From Bacteroidota bacterium (GTDB taxonomy: Bacteria; Bacteroidota; Bacteroidia; Palsa-965), in assembly GCA_013298545.1 (NCBI GenBank), contig JAAFIA010000013.1:1-55255 (forward strand): a DNA stretch of 55,255 nucleotides. The letters are read 5' to 3'. Of this stretch, positions 32,948 to 40,660 are shown piece after piece. Both the position numbers and the translations under genes were made by a program. Below the pieces are notes generated by a model that was not told the origin of the DNA, made no database searches, and saw only the letters and a program-made list of their open reading frames with translations. The first letter of the stretch is position 1. Each line of letters opens with the position of its first letter.

Positions 32948-33772
32948 GTGAAAACAATACTTGCACCAACCGATTTTTCTAAAGCTGCAACCAACGCGAT
33001 CAATTACGCCGTGGAGCTTGCAAAAATTGCGCGTGCAAAATTGATTCTTTTTCACGTGTACAGCATTCCTGCCGTCCCAGTCGAAGCAGCAGTCGTTGTC
33101 AATATACAGGATGTTGAAACGGCTGTTATGGAAGAACTGAAAAAAACGGAGCAAAACATACTTGCGCATACCGATGTTGATATCAGTATTGAATGTGCCG
33201 TTGCCAGCGGATTGACCGCCGACGAAATCAACCGTTTTGCGCTGGAACATAAAGTCGATCTTGTTGTTATGGGAATGCATGGAGAAGGCTTTCTCGCAGA
33301 ACAAATTTTTGGTAGCACGTCAACGGATCTGATTCGAAAAGGTCAATCGCCTGTATTGGTCATCGGTAAAGACATTCGATTTTCTAATCCAACAAAAATT
33401 GCTCTTGCAAGCGATTATTTTAAAAGTGAAAAGACTCAAGACTTTGCGCTACTAAAAGAAATGGCATCGCTCTTTAAGTCTCACATCTTTATTCTAAACG
33501 TTTTACAAGACCCCAGTTTGTTGCCATCGGTCGATAATGCCGTTGCGGGTATCCAACTCAATCACGCATTGTCAGAAACCGATCATTCATTTCATTACAT
33601 CGCGCATGAAGATGTGGTAGCTGGAATCAATCAATTTATTGAAGCAAATAATATCGACTTGTTGTTTATGATTCCACGCGAACATTCTTTTTTACACCGC
33701 TTGCTCAATCAAACCCATACCAGACGTATGGCATTTCATGCCTTAGTTCCGCTGCTGGCGATACACGAATAA
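32948..33772 (+). CDS. Universal stress protein, tandem UspA domains
   Basis: This 274-residue protein has two UspA folds. The first (1-140) starts KTILAPTDFSKAATNAINYAVELAK and ends with the nucleotide-binding loop VVMGMHGEGFLAEQIFGSTSTDLIRKGQSPVLVI (G-x2-G-x9-G-S-type). The second (~150-274) begins KIALASDYFKSEKTQDFALL and is more divergent, lacking a full ATP loop. Tandem Usp proteins are common in Bacteroidota and are induced by starvation, oxygen limitation or redox stress. The start is a GTG at 32948, 12 bases after the previous gene. Confidence 0.92.
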   Translation: MKTILAPTDFSKAATNAINYAVELAKIARAKLILFHVYSIPAVPVEAAVVVNIQDVETAVMEELKKTEQNILAHTDVDISIECAVASGLTADEINRFALEHKVDLVVMGMHGEGFLAEQIFGSTSTDLIRKGQSPVLVIGKDIRFSNPTKIALASDYFKSEKTQDFALLKEMASLFKSHIFILNVLQDPSLLPSVDNAVAGIQLNHALSETDHSFHYIAHEDVVAGINQFIEANNIDLLFMIPREHSFLHRLLNQTHTRRMAFHALVPLLAIHE

Positions 33773-33789
33773 TTTAAAAAAGGGATGCC

Positions 33790-34176
33790 ATGCGCAATCA
33801 GACCATAAACATAGCGATTAACGATAGCCGAAAGATTCTCGACATTCAAGATGAATTCAATGCTGTTTTTCCGTATTTAAAAATGGAATTTTTCTCGCGA
33901 CCACATAAAAACAACGAAGGATCGGCACGGAAACTCATGCTCCGAACACAGCAAACACTTGGCGAGTGCCGCACCCGACATGTTCAAGGCGAACTAAAAA
34001 TTAACCCTGAAATGACCGTGCTAGATTTAGAGCAAGGATTCAACGAAATGTATGGATTAAATATCCAAGTTTTCAGAAAGTCTGGAAAGGTCTGGCTCGA
34101 GACTACAGTAACGGATGGTTGGACACTTGATGAACAAAACAGACAAGGTGAAGAACTGAGCAGCATTGCAGGATAA
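33790..34176 (+). CDS. Conserved small protein of unknown function
   Basis: This 128-residue soluble protein opens MRNQTINIAINDSRKILDIQDEFNAVFPYLKMEFFSRPHKNNEGSA. It continues with ECRTRHVQGELKINPEMTVLDLEQGFNEMYGLNIQVFRKSGKVWLETTVTDGWTLDEQNRQG. I recognise no named domain. The pattern suggests an alpha/beta fold with a conserved QVFRKSGKVWLET strand and GWTL near the end. It starts 17 bases after the universal stress gene and is followed by a strong terminator, so it is probably the last gene of the stress operon. Function unknown. Confidence 0.75.
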   Translation: MRNQTINIAINDSRKILDIQDEFNAVFPYLKMEFFSRPHKNNEGSARKLMLRTQQTLGECRTRHVQGELKINPEMTVLDLEQGFNEMYGLNIQVFRKSGKVWLETTVTDGWTLDEQNRQGEELSSIAG

Positions 34177-34199
34177 TTTTCAAAACAGCGTACCCCTTC

Positions 34200-34227
34200 A
34201 AACCTAGCCAATTGGCTAGGTTTTTTT
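34200..34227 (+). terminator. Intrinsic terminator ending the stress gene group
   Basis: Positions 34200-34223 are a perfect 24-bp palindrome (arms AAACCTAGCC and GGCTAGGTTT around AATT), with T continuing to 34227. This is a strong intrinsic terminator. Confidence 0.9.
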
Positions 34228-34228
34228 A

Positions 34229-34471
34229 ATGCGGTTAACAGGTTGCGTCGTTGTTGGAGCGTTAGCTGCATTTCTCGAACAACAGTTCAATCCGTTTCAC
34301 CTGTACGTTGGGGTTTCTGGTGGCGCCATTGCGGCGTCGTATTGTGTTGTGGATGAGCCTGAACAGTGTTTTAATGCCATTCATTTTCTTTCGGCAAACA
34401 AACGCATTGATTGCTTGTTGACAAAGAGGTTAACTATTTTAACTAGTTTTGATAACTTAGAGCCTGTTTAA
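34229..34471 (+). pseudogene. Remnant of a patatin-like phospholipase gene
   Basis: The 80-codon frame encodes VVVGALAAFLEQQFNPFHLYVGVSGGAIAASYCVVDEPEQCFNAIHFLSANKRI. This matches the start of YjjU-type patatin-like phospholipases, including the nucleophile elbow G-V-S-G-G and the following FLxANKR segment. The glycine-rich oxyanion motif normally before it is missing or degraded, and the rest of the ~280-residue family length is absent. The stop codon lies inside the terminal repeat of the MITE-like element starting at 34460. It has no promoter, as it begins right after a terminator. I read it as a decayed fragment. Confidence 0.65.
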
Positions 34472-34622
34472 AATTTGTTTTTGAGAATTGTTATGATGGC
34501 TTTTTGTGCCAGACGAGGCGCGTTTTGAAGGCCATAGCAGCGCGCCTACGGTCAAAAAACGCAACGAAGTATGGTGCAAAAAGGCGCATAACAAACTCAA
34601 AGGATGAAATTTAAACAGGCTC
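34460..34622. mobile_element. MITE-like element, 163 bp, 13-bp perfect TIRs, TTA target duplication
   Basis: GAGCCTGTTTAAA at the left end (34460-34472) is exactly complementary to TTTAAACAGGCTC at the right end (34610-34622). The inverted similarity continues imperfectly inward (TTTGAG, TTGTTATG and GCGCG blocks), so the whole element can fold into a long hairpin. TTA flanks both ends (34457-34459 and 34623-34625), consistent with a 3-bp target duplication. There is no transposase gene. GAG-starting ends with a T-N-A duplication fit the IS5/IS1031 group, which would supply transposase in trans; that assignment is inference. Confidence 0.75.
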
Positions 34623-34638
34623 TTAAATCAGCAAAATT

Positions 34639-35283
34639 TTGATTACAATTTTTGCCATTCTTTTTTTTGCAGCGCTAACTAGTTTTGTTGGGTCCCTTCA
34701 ACTTGGCCCAGTCAATCTTTTTGTGATCAATACAGTTTTGTATAGTGGGCGGCGCGAGGCTTTGTGGGTTGCGCTCGGTGGCTCATTGCCAGAGTTTTTG
34801 TACTGTGCCTTGGCTGTGTTTGCCAATCATTTTTTGGAGGAGTACGCTCTCGTTCAACTCATCTTCAGGATTGCTTTTGTTCTCATTCTGATCGGTATCG
34901 GATTTCGGTTTCTTTTAAAAAAGACAATATCGGTTGAACATATAGCAGAACAACACGCTCAAATTTCAAGTCCACTACGCTTAACGCTAAAGGGATTTTC
35001 ACTTGCGGCCTTGAATCCACAACTCTTACCCTTCTGGATTTTTGTTCAGGTTTATTTTAACTCGTTCCCTGTTTTGAGCATCCAATCCACAGCGCAAAAA
35101 ATCTCGTTTATACTGGGTGCTGGTATTGGTGCTTTCTTTTTACTGTTTACCGCAACGCAACTGGTTTATCGTTACAAAACAAAACTGTTGAACTATGCTA
35201 CCAATAAATACTATTTTAAAATATTAGCAGTGTTGTTTTTTGCTATTGCTATTCAACAAATCATCGCATTCTTTTTCCCATGA
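34639..35283 (+). CDS. LysE-family amino-acid exporter
   Basis: This 214-residue membrane protein has six predicted helices and the LysE/RhtB opening FAALTSFVGSLQLGPVNLFVINTVLYSGRREALWVALGG, where the GP-N-x-x-VI segment is diagnostic. A mid-protein ALNPQLLPFWIFVQVYF segment follows, also typical. It would export amino acids or similar compounds. No ATG is present at the expected N-terminus. The TTG at 34639 is used; an in-frame stop at 34624 lies just upstream, next to the MITE-like element, whose insertion 17 bases away may have removed the original start or promoter. It overlaps the following Crp-type gene by 4 bases. Confidence 0.82.
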   Translation: MITIFAILFFAALTSFVGSLQLGPVNLFVINTVLYSGRREALWVALGGSLPEFLYCALAVFANHFLEEYALVQLIFRIAFVLILIGIGFRFLLKKTISVEHIAEQHAQISSPLRLTLKGFSLAALNPQLLPFWIFVQVYFNSFPVLSIQSTAQKISFILGAGIGAFFLLFTATQLVYRYKTKLLNYATNKYYFKILAVLFFAIAIQQIIAFFFP

Positions 35284-35957
35284 AAACAGACAATAAATAC
35301 TGGTATCTCAGAAACCATAAACTATTTGATCAGCTTAGTACGAAAGAAGTTGATGACTTGTGCATTATTTCAAACATGAAGAATGCGCAAAAAAACGACA
35401 TTATCTTCTTTTCAGATCAAGAGGTTAAAAAAGTTTTTATCCTAAAAGTAGGAACGGTAAAAATTTGCCGCGAAGGCGAAAACGGGAAAGAGATTATTTC
35501 CGAAATACTCACCGAAGGCGATATTTTTGGACATATTCATACTACAAACACCCATAAATTAGAATATGCCAAAGTAATCAGCGATCAAGTACGTCTTTGC
35601 TTTTTTGAAGCAGATAATTTTTACCGCGTTCTACAAAACAATCCTGCTCTTTCTATTCGTTATGCGGATGCGGTACAAGAAAAAATGCTTTCGTTCCAAC
35701 AAAAATATGAAGACTTGATTTTCAAAGACGTTGATACGCGCGTGTTGGAATTCTTTAAGCGTTATGCCAAACACCACGGCAAATACAACGGCACGAGTGT
35801 AGAAATGGAAATGATGCTAACGCACCAAGATATTGCCGATTATACCGCTTCCTCGCGTCAATCGGTTACTACTATTGTAAACCGGTTAGTCGAAAAAGGA
35901 AAAATCATTTACGAAGGACGAAAAAAAGTGATTATCCCCAATATCGAACAACTTTAG
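35280..35957 (+). CDS. Crp/Fnr-family transcriptional regulator
   Basis: This 225-residue protein has an N-terminal cyclic-nucleotide-binding-like roll (~10-125; DIIFFSDQEVKKVFILKVGTVKICREGENGKEIISEILTEGDIFG). A dimerisation helix and a C-terminal Crp helix-turn-helix (~170-215; LTHQDIADYTASSRQSVTTIVNRLVEKG) follow. No N-terminal cysteine cluster is seen, so it is not an Fnr-type oxygen sensor. It overlaps the LysE gene by four bases. Next downstream are a DM13 lipoprotein and the type III PKS operon, which are possible targets by position only. Confidence 0.93.
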   Translation: MKTDNKYWYLRNHKLFDQLSTKEVDDLCIISNMKNAQKNDIIFFSDQEVKKVFILKVGTVKICREGENGKEIISEILTEGDIFGHIHTTNTHKLEYAKVISDQVRLCFFEADNFYRVLQNNPALSIRYADAVQEKMLSFQQKYEDLIFKDVDTRVLEFFKRYAKHHGKYNGTSVEMEMMLTHQDIADYTASSRQSVTTIVNRLVEKGKIIYEGRKKVIIPNIEQL

Positions 35958-36021
35958 TTCGTGTCAGGCAAAAGACATTTCGTGTGTTTTGTAAACCTTA
36001 GTTTAGCAAAAAATATGCGTT

Positions 36022-36438
36022 ATGAAAAATATCCTATTCCTGTTTTTAGCCTTGTCCTTGTTTTCGGCTTGTAAAAAAGAAGAACAGCAAGACGCTATGC
36101 TCAACGAGGTTTTTGATACGTCGCAAGCAACACTTCTTGTTCAAGGAACATGCGTTACAAACGCTCATCCCACATCTGGTACAGTAAAAGTCTATTTAAA
36201 AAACGGATCGAAGTATTTGGTTTTTTCTGGATTTAAAACTGATGCTGGTCCCGATTTGCGCGTTTATTTTTCGCGTACAACGAACAATACCGATTTTATT
36301 GATTTGGGTGCATTGAAATCCATAAATGGTAATTTTTATTACGATGTGGGTAGCACCATCAACACAACGAATTATAACCATGTGTTAATTTGGTGTGAAG
36401 ACGCTTCTGTACTATTTGGCCACGCACAACTACAATGA
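36022..36438 (+). CDS. DM13-domain lipoprotein
   Basis: This 138-residue lipoprotein has the signal MKNILFLFLALSLFSAC (C17 lipidated). A DM13 domain follows: GTCVTNAHPTSGTVKVYLKNGSKYLVFSGFKTDAGPDLRVYFSRT, ending DVGSTINTTNYNHVLIWCEDASVLFGHAQL. The conserved G-H-x-x-x-G start and D-x-G-P-D-L-x-V-Y motif fit DM13, and the paired cysteine (WCEDASV) is typical. DM13 is proposed to take part in electron transfer or redox chemistry in extracytoplasmic proteins. It shares an ATGA overlap with the following DoxX-like gene. Confidence 0.85.
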   Translation: MKNILFLFLALSLFSACKKEEQQDAMLNEVFDTSQATLLVQGTCVTNAHPTSGTVKVYLKNGSKYLVFSGFKTDAGPDLRVYFSRTTNNTDFIDLGALKSINGNFYYDVGSTINTTNYNHVLIWCEDASVLFGHAQLQ

Positions 36439-36851
36439 AAAAAGCAGCAAAAATTAGTTCTTGGGTTTCTGCTTCGTTAGCGGCATTAATTATGCTACAA
36501 ACCCTATACTTTAAGTTTTCGGCAGCACCCGAAAGTGTTTATATTTTTTCTACACTCGGTCTTGAGCCGTATGGACGAATTGGAACGGGTGTTGCAGAAC
36601 TGATCGCGTCATTTTTACTGCTCATTCCAAGCACACGTATTTATGGTGCTGGACTATCCGTAGGAATCATGATCGGGGCAATTATTGGACATTTAACCAA
36701 ACTCGGTATCGAAGTGATGGATGATGGCGGATACTTGTTTATCTTGTGTCTGATTGTAACACTTGCATCTGCTGGATGTCTTTTCATAGAACGCACGAAA
36801 ATTAGTTCACTGCTCAAACATGTTTTTACTGCCCGACAAAAACACGGTTAA
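36435..36851 (+). CDS. DoxX-like inner-membrane protein
   Basis: This 138-residue protein has four hydrophobic helices with the DoxX-like signature LQTLYFKFSAAPESVYIFSTLGLEPYGRIGTGVAELIASFLLLIPSTRIYGAG. A basic C-terminal tail (FIERTKISSLLKHVFTARQKHG) follows. It is the second DoxX-type protein in the window. It overlaps the DM13 lipoprotein gene (ATGA) and the UbiA gene by 32 bases, so these are translationally linked. DoxX-type proteins are usually tied to quinone or redox chemistry; the exact role is unknown. Confidence 0.82.
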   Translation: MKKAAKISSWVSASLAALIMLQTLYFKFSAAPESVYIFSTLGLEPYGRIGTGVAELIASFLLLIPSTRIYGAGLSVGIMIGAIIGHLTKLGIEVMDDGGYLFILCLIVTLASAGCLFIERTKISSLLKHVFTARQKHG

Positions 36852-37695
36852 ACTTTTACGGATTCCGTTTTCGTTTTTCTTAATGCCTTTATTTCTCTTG
36901 GCATTAAGTCAGGCAGAACACATTCATGTTGGGCATACACTCGCCGCATTTTTAATCATTCATTTTCTGGTTTATCCCGCTAGCAATGGCTATAACAGCT
37001 ATGTCGATCGTGATGAAACAAGTATTGGTGGACTGGAACGCCCGCCATTACCAACAAAAGCCTTGTTTCACTTAACATTGGTGATGGATGTGCTTGCTGT
37101 GCTATTGTCTGTTGTGTTTGTGAGCAGCCTATTCGCCGGCTGTATTCTGGCGTACATCCTTGCTTCGCGCGCATACAGCTCACGTCAAGTTCGGCTGAAA
37201 AAATATGCTGTTGTCGGATTTCTAATTGTTACATTTTTTCAAGGGGCATTTACCTATTTCATGTGTTCTCTTGGCGTTTCGGATGCACCGTTTGATTTCT
37301 CGTTTGCAAATAACATGCTTTTATGTGCGTGTTCGTTACAAATTGCGGGTGTTTATCCGCTCACACAAATCTATCAACACGAGGCCGATCTTGCCGATGG
37401 CGTAACAACACTCAGTTATAAACTTGGGTACCGCGGAACATTTCTGTTTACTGCGGCAATGTTTGCCGTCTGTAATGTCTGCTATTTTTTATACTTCGAT
37501 GGTCATGGAATCGCGAATCAGTTTTACGTTTTGCAAGCATTCTTTTTGCCCGTGATTGCATTTTTTGTTTACTGGTTCTTACAAGTGATTAAAAGTACAT
37601 CAGCCGCCAATTTCAAAAATACCATGCGCATGAATGCGATTGCCGCCGTGTGTATGAATGCCTGTTTTCTGGTTTTCTATTTTTTAAATCATTAA
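36820..37695 (+). CDS. UbiA-family prenyltransferase
   Basis: This 291-residue integral membrane protein has about eight helices. The first aspartate-rich motif is in NGYNSYVDRDETSIGGLERPPLP (N-x3-D-x2-D region) and the second in QIYQHEADLADGVTTLSYKLGYRGT (D-x2-D). Both match UbiA enzymes that attach prenyl groups to aromatic or quinone precursors using Mg2+ and a prenyl diphosphate. The start overlaps the DoxX-like gene by 32 bases and the type III PKS gene follows after 4 bases, so its acceptor is probably the polyketide-derived aromatic. The ATG at 36820 is used because the LLRIPFSFFLMPLFLLAL helix needs sequence before it. Confidence 0.9.
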   Translation: MFLLPDKNTVKLLRIPFSFFLMPLFLLALSQAEHIHVGHTLAAFLIIHFLVYPASNGYNSYVDRDETSIGGLERPPLPTKALFHLTLVMDVLAVLLSVVFVSSLFAGCILAYILASRAYSSRQVRLKKYAVVGFLIVTFFQGAFTYFMCSLGVSDAPFDFSFANNMLLCACSLQIAGVYPLTQIYQHEADLADGVTTLSYKLGYRGTFLFTAAMFAVCNVCYFLYFDGHGIANQFYVLQAFFLPVIAFFVYWFLQVIKSTSAANFKNTMRMNAIAAVCMNACFLVFYFLNH

Positions 37696-37699
37696 TTGC

Positions 37700-38782
37700 G
37701 TGAGTTATATAACAGCCATTGAAACTGCAGTACCCGATTTTTGCCATACACAAAATGCGTTGGCAGACTTTTACATGCTTGCAACCGATGATGAAAAGGT
37801 CAGACGTAAAATCAAAGCGATTTCAGAAAAGGCAGCTATTCAAAAGCGCTATTCTGTGTTGAGTGATTATAGCAGTAAGCCAGAAGCATTTACGTTTTTC
37901 CCTAAAAATAATGCGCTAGAACCTTTACCTGGCTTAAATCAACGCATGGCTGTATTTAAAACAGAGGCATTGGCGTTGTCGTTAAAAGCAATTTTGAAAA
38001 TACCGAATTTTGAAGCGGAGAAAAAATCAATTACACACATCATCACGGTTACCTGCACCGGACTATTTGCACCCGGGCTAGAAACAGAATTGATTAAAGA
38101 ACTTAATCTTAGTTCGAAAACACAACGGAGCAGTATCAATTTCATGGGCTGCAATGCCGCAATCATTGCGCTGAATAGCGCCCATGCAATTTGCTCAAGC
38201 ATTCCCGATGCGAAGGTGTTGGTCGTTTGTACCGAATTGTGCACACTGCATTTTCAAAAAAATTACAGCGACGATTATATCCTTTCAACAGCCTTGTTTG
38301 GCGATGGATGTGCTGCGGTTATTGTTGATGCTAGGCCCCCAACAGCTGGACGTAAAGTCAAAATGGATGCGTTTCATTCACAGTTGATTCACGATGGGTC
38401 GAACGAAATGGCTTGGCAACTTTCTGAAACTGGTTTTTTGATGAATTTGACATCGTATGTTTCAGGCCTCATCAACGGACAAATGAAGCAATTGCTCGAT
38501 TCGATCGCGCTCGACGCCAAAGACATTGCGCTTTGGTCAATTCATTCGGGAGGGAAAAAAATCCTAGATGATTTTACGAAAGTCTTACAACTTCCAGAAA
38601 CAGCCTTACAAGAATCGTATGATGTGCTTCGGAATTATGGCAACATGTCATCGGCAACGGTTTTGTTTGTGTTGAAACAAGTTCTTGAAAAACACACGCA
38701 TGTTCCGTCCGGTAGTAAAATTTTCGCAGCAGCTTTTGGTCCAGGGTTGAGTATTGAAACCATGCAATTGAGTTATGTTTAA
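37700..38782 (+). CDS. Type III polyketide synthase (chalcone/stilbene synthase family)
   Basis: This 360-residue ketosynthase-type homodimer condenses malonyl-CoA units onto a starter acyl-CoA without an acyl carrier protein. The triad is visible: C151 in INFMGCNAAI, H282 in LWSIHSGGKKIL and N315 in LRNYGNMSSAT. AVPDFCHTQN at the N-terminus, LFGDGCAAVIVD and the C-terminal FGPGLSIETM also fit. Bacterial homologues make alkylresorcinols or alkylpyrones from fatty starters. The following methyltransferase and FAD enzyme match the srsABC gene set of Streptomyces. The start is a GTG at 37700, and the frame overlaps the next gene by 8 bases. Confidence 0.93.
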   Translation: MSYITAIETAVPDFCHTQNALADFYMLATDDEKVRRKIKAISEKAAIQKRYSVLSDYSSKPEAFTFFPKNNALEPLPGLNQRMAVFKTEALALSLKAILKIPNFEAEKKSITHIITVTCTGLFAPGLETELIKELNLSSKTQRSSINFMGCNAAIIALNSAHAICSSIPDAKVLVVCTELCTLHFQKNYSDDYILSTALFGDGCAAVIVDARPPTAGRKVKMDAFHSQLIHDGSNEMAWQLSETGFLMNLTSYVSGLINGQMKQLLDSIALDAKDIALWSIHSGGKKILDDFTKVLQLPETALQESYDVLRNYGNMSSATVLFVLKQVLEKHTHVPSGSKIFAAAFGPGLSIETMQLSYV

Positions 38783-39470
38783 GCAACGTAGCACCCAAAA
38801 AGAATTACTCGATGCGGAATTTATTCCGGAGGCCGATTTATTTCAAAATCTCCGTGAGTTGCATCGCATCAATTCGTTGCTTGGTGGCTATGCCATTAGC
38901 ATGCGGGCCTTGAAACGCGCACTTGGTGGTAAGAAAAGCTATTCACTGGTTGATATTGGCTGTGGCGGAGGCGATACCGTGAAAGAAATTTTTCAATGGA
39001 ATCAGAAACAAAAAATTGACGCTAAACTGTATGGTGTTGATTTAAAACAAACGTGCATTACTTATTCCAAATCAAACAATCCGGTTCCTGAAATTGAATT
39101 TATTTGTAACGATTACCGAAACATATTCGATCACATCACACACGTTGATTTTATTCATGCGTGTTTGTTTTGCCACCATTTATCGGACGACGATATTGTT
39201 CAACTGATTCAGTTTGCACAAAAGCATAAAGCAACATTAATCATCAACGATTTAGAACGAAATGCGTTTGCGCATTATGCCATTCGCTTGCTCACGCGTA
39301 TTTTTTCAAAGTCGTATTTGGTTAAAAATGACGCACCGCTATCTGTTTTGCGCGGATTTAGAAAACACGAATGGCAAAACATGCTCGAACGTTCTGGCGC
39401 TAAACGATTTTCTGTCAACTGGCGTTGGGCGTTTCGCCATGAAATAATTGTGTTTGCCGATGGACAATAA
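38775..39470 (+). CDS. SAM-dependent methyltransferase
   Basis: This 231-residue class I methyltransferase has motif I SLVDIGCGGGDT (57-68), an acidic loop after beta-2 (LYGVDLKQTC) and FICNDYRNIFD. The HACLFCHHLSDDDIVQLI helix and a KATLIINDLERNAFAHY strand are typical of small-molecule O- or C-methyltransferases. Its start overlaps the PKS stop region by 8 bases, and its end overlaps the FAD enzyme by 11 bases. By analogy with SrsB it probably methylates the aromatic product of the PKS; the exact position is inference. Confidence 0.88.
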   Translation: MFKQRSTQKELLDAEFIPEADLFQNLRELHRINSLLGGYAISMRALKRALGGKKSYSLVDIGCGGGDTVKEIFQWNQKQKIDAKLYGVDLKQTCITYSKSNNPVPEIEFICNDYRNIFDHITHVDFIHACLFCHHLSDDDIVQLIQFAQKHKATLIINDLERNAFAHYAIRLLTRIFSKSYLVKNDAPLSVLRGFRKHEWQNMLERSGAKRFSVNWRWAFRHEIIVFADGQ

Positions 39471-40584
39471 CCAACCATACGATTGCGCTATTGTTGGCGG
39501 TGGCTTGGCGGGCTTATGCTTATCCATTCAGCTTGCGCAGAAAAATTTCCGCGTAGTATTAATTGAAAAGAACACCTATCCGTTTCATAAAGTTTGTGGG
39601 GAATACATTTCGATGGAGAGTTGGGATTTTCTTGAAAATCTTGGTTTATCGCTTTCGCGCATGAATCTTCCTCAGATTCGTAAGCTTCATGTAACAGCAC
39701 AAAATGGTTTTCAAATTGCCTCTCCATTGGATTTAGGTGGATTTGGAATCAGTAGATACACCTTGGATTTTGAACTATCCAAACTATCCAAAACTGTTGG
39801 TGTTGTTGTGCTTGAACAGTGTAAGGTTCAATCGGTTGTTTTGCAAGATGATTTATATGTGGTCGAAACGAGCCAAGGAAAAATGAATGCGCGTATAGTT
39901 TGCGGGGCTTACGGAAAAATTGATCCGGCATTCATGGAGCGGGAAAACGCAAACAAGGAAGGCGGATACGTGGCCGTTAAGTATCATCTAAAAACAGATT
40001 TTCCAGCCGATTTGATCGAGTTACATAATTTCAAAGATGGCTATTGTGGTATTTCAAAAGTTGATCACGATACCTTTTGCATGTGTTACCTGACAACGGT
40101 AAAAAATCTTCAAGACAACAACAACGATATAAAAACGTTGGAGAAAAATATCTTGCGAAAAAATCCTGCTTTAGATCGTTATTTTTCAAGTGCGACATTT
40201 CTTTATGATAAACCTTTAGCCATTAGCAAAATTGGCTTTCAGAAAAAGCAAGCCTATCGGCAAGATATGTTGATGCTTGGCGATGCGGCGGGTGCGATTG
40301 CGCCTTTGTGTGGAAATGGAATGAGTATAGGAATGTGCGCCTCAAAAATTCTAGCGCATTACATCACTGACTTTTTGCATGGAAAAATCTCCAAGCAAGA
40401 ATTAATTAAACGTTACACAAACGAATGGAATGCTAATTTTTCGATGCGTATTAAAACAGGGTTTTATTTGCAAAAACTGTTCGGAAAGCGATTAACAACC
40501 TTGTGGGCATTGAAATTTCTCGGTCGCTCGCCACGCATTTTGCGAAAAATTATTTCCTTGACTCACGGGCAGAAATTCAGCTAA
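39460..40584 (+). CDS. FAD-dependent oxidoreductase (geranylgeranyl-reductase / hydroxylase-like)
   Basis: This 374-residue flavoprotein has the FAD-binding Rossmann motif CAIVGGGLAGLCLSIQLAQKNFRVVLIEKN (9-38; GGGLAG at 13-18). It also has KVCGEYISMESW, and the second FAD motif LMLGDAAGAIAPLCGNGMSIGMCAS (GDAAG at 274-278). This is the lipid-type p-hydroxybenzoate hydroxylase/geranylgeranyl reductase fold. In the srsABC phenolic-lipid pathway a flavoprotein hydroxylates the ring to give an alkylquinone; this gene is the positional equivalent. Alternatively it could reduce prenyl double bonds. I use the ATG at 39460, 11 bases before the methyltransferase stop. Confidence 0.9.
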   Translation: MDNNQPYDCAIVGGGLAGLCLSIQLAQKNFRVVLIEKNTYPFHKVCGEYISMESWDFLENLGLSLSRMNLPQIRKLHVTAQNGFQIASPLDLGGFGISRYTLDFELSKLSKTVGVVVLEQCKVQSVVLQDDLYVVETSQGKMNARIVCGAYGKIDPAFMERENANKEGGYVAVKYHLKTDFPADLIELHNFKDGYCGISKVDHDTFCMCYLTTVKNLQDNNNDIKTLEKNILRKNPALDRYFSSATFLYDKPLAISKIGFQKKQAYRQDMLMLGDAAGAIAPLCGNGMSIGMCASKILAHYITDFLHGKISKQELIKRYTNEWNANFSMRIKTGFYLQKLFGKRLTTLWALKFLGRSPRILRKIISLTHGQKFS

Positions 40585-40660
40585 AGGCTACAAAACGCTG
40601 ATTTTTGGAATAGTCGTATAGCCGACAATTGATTTGCTTGTGTTTTTGTTTCTTTGGGAG

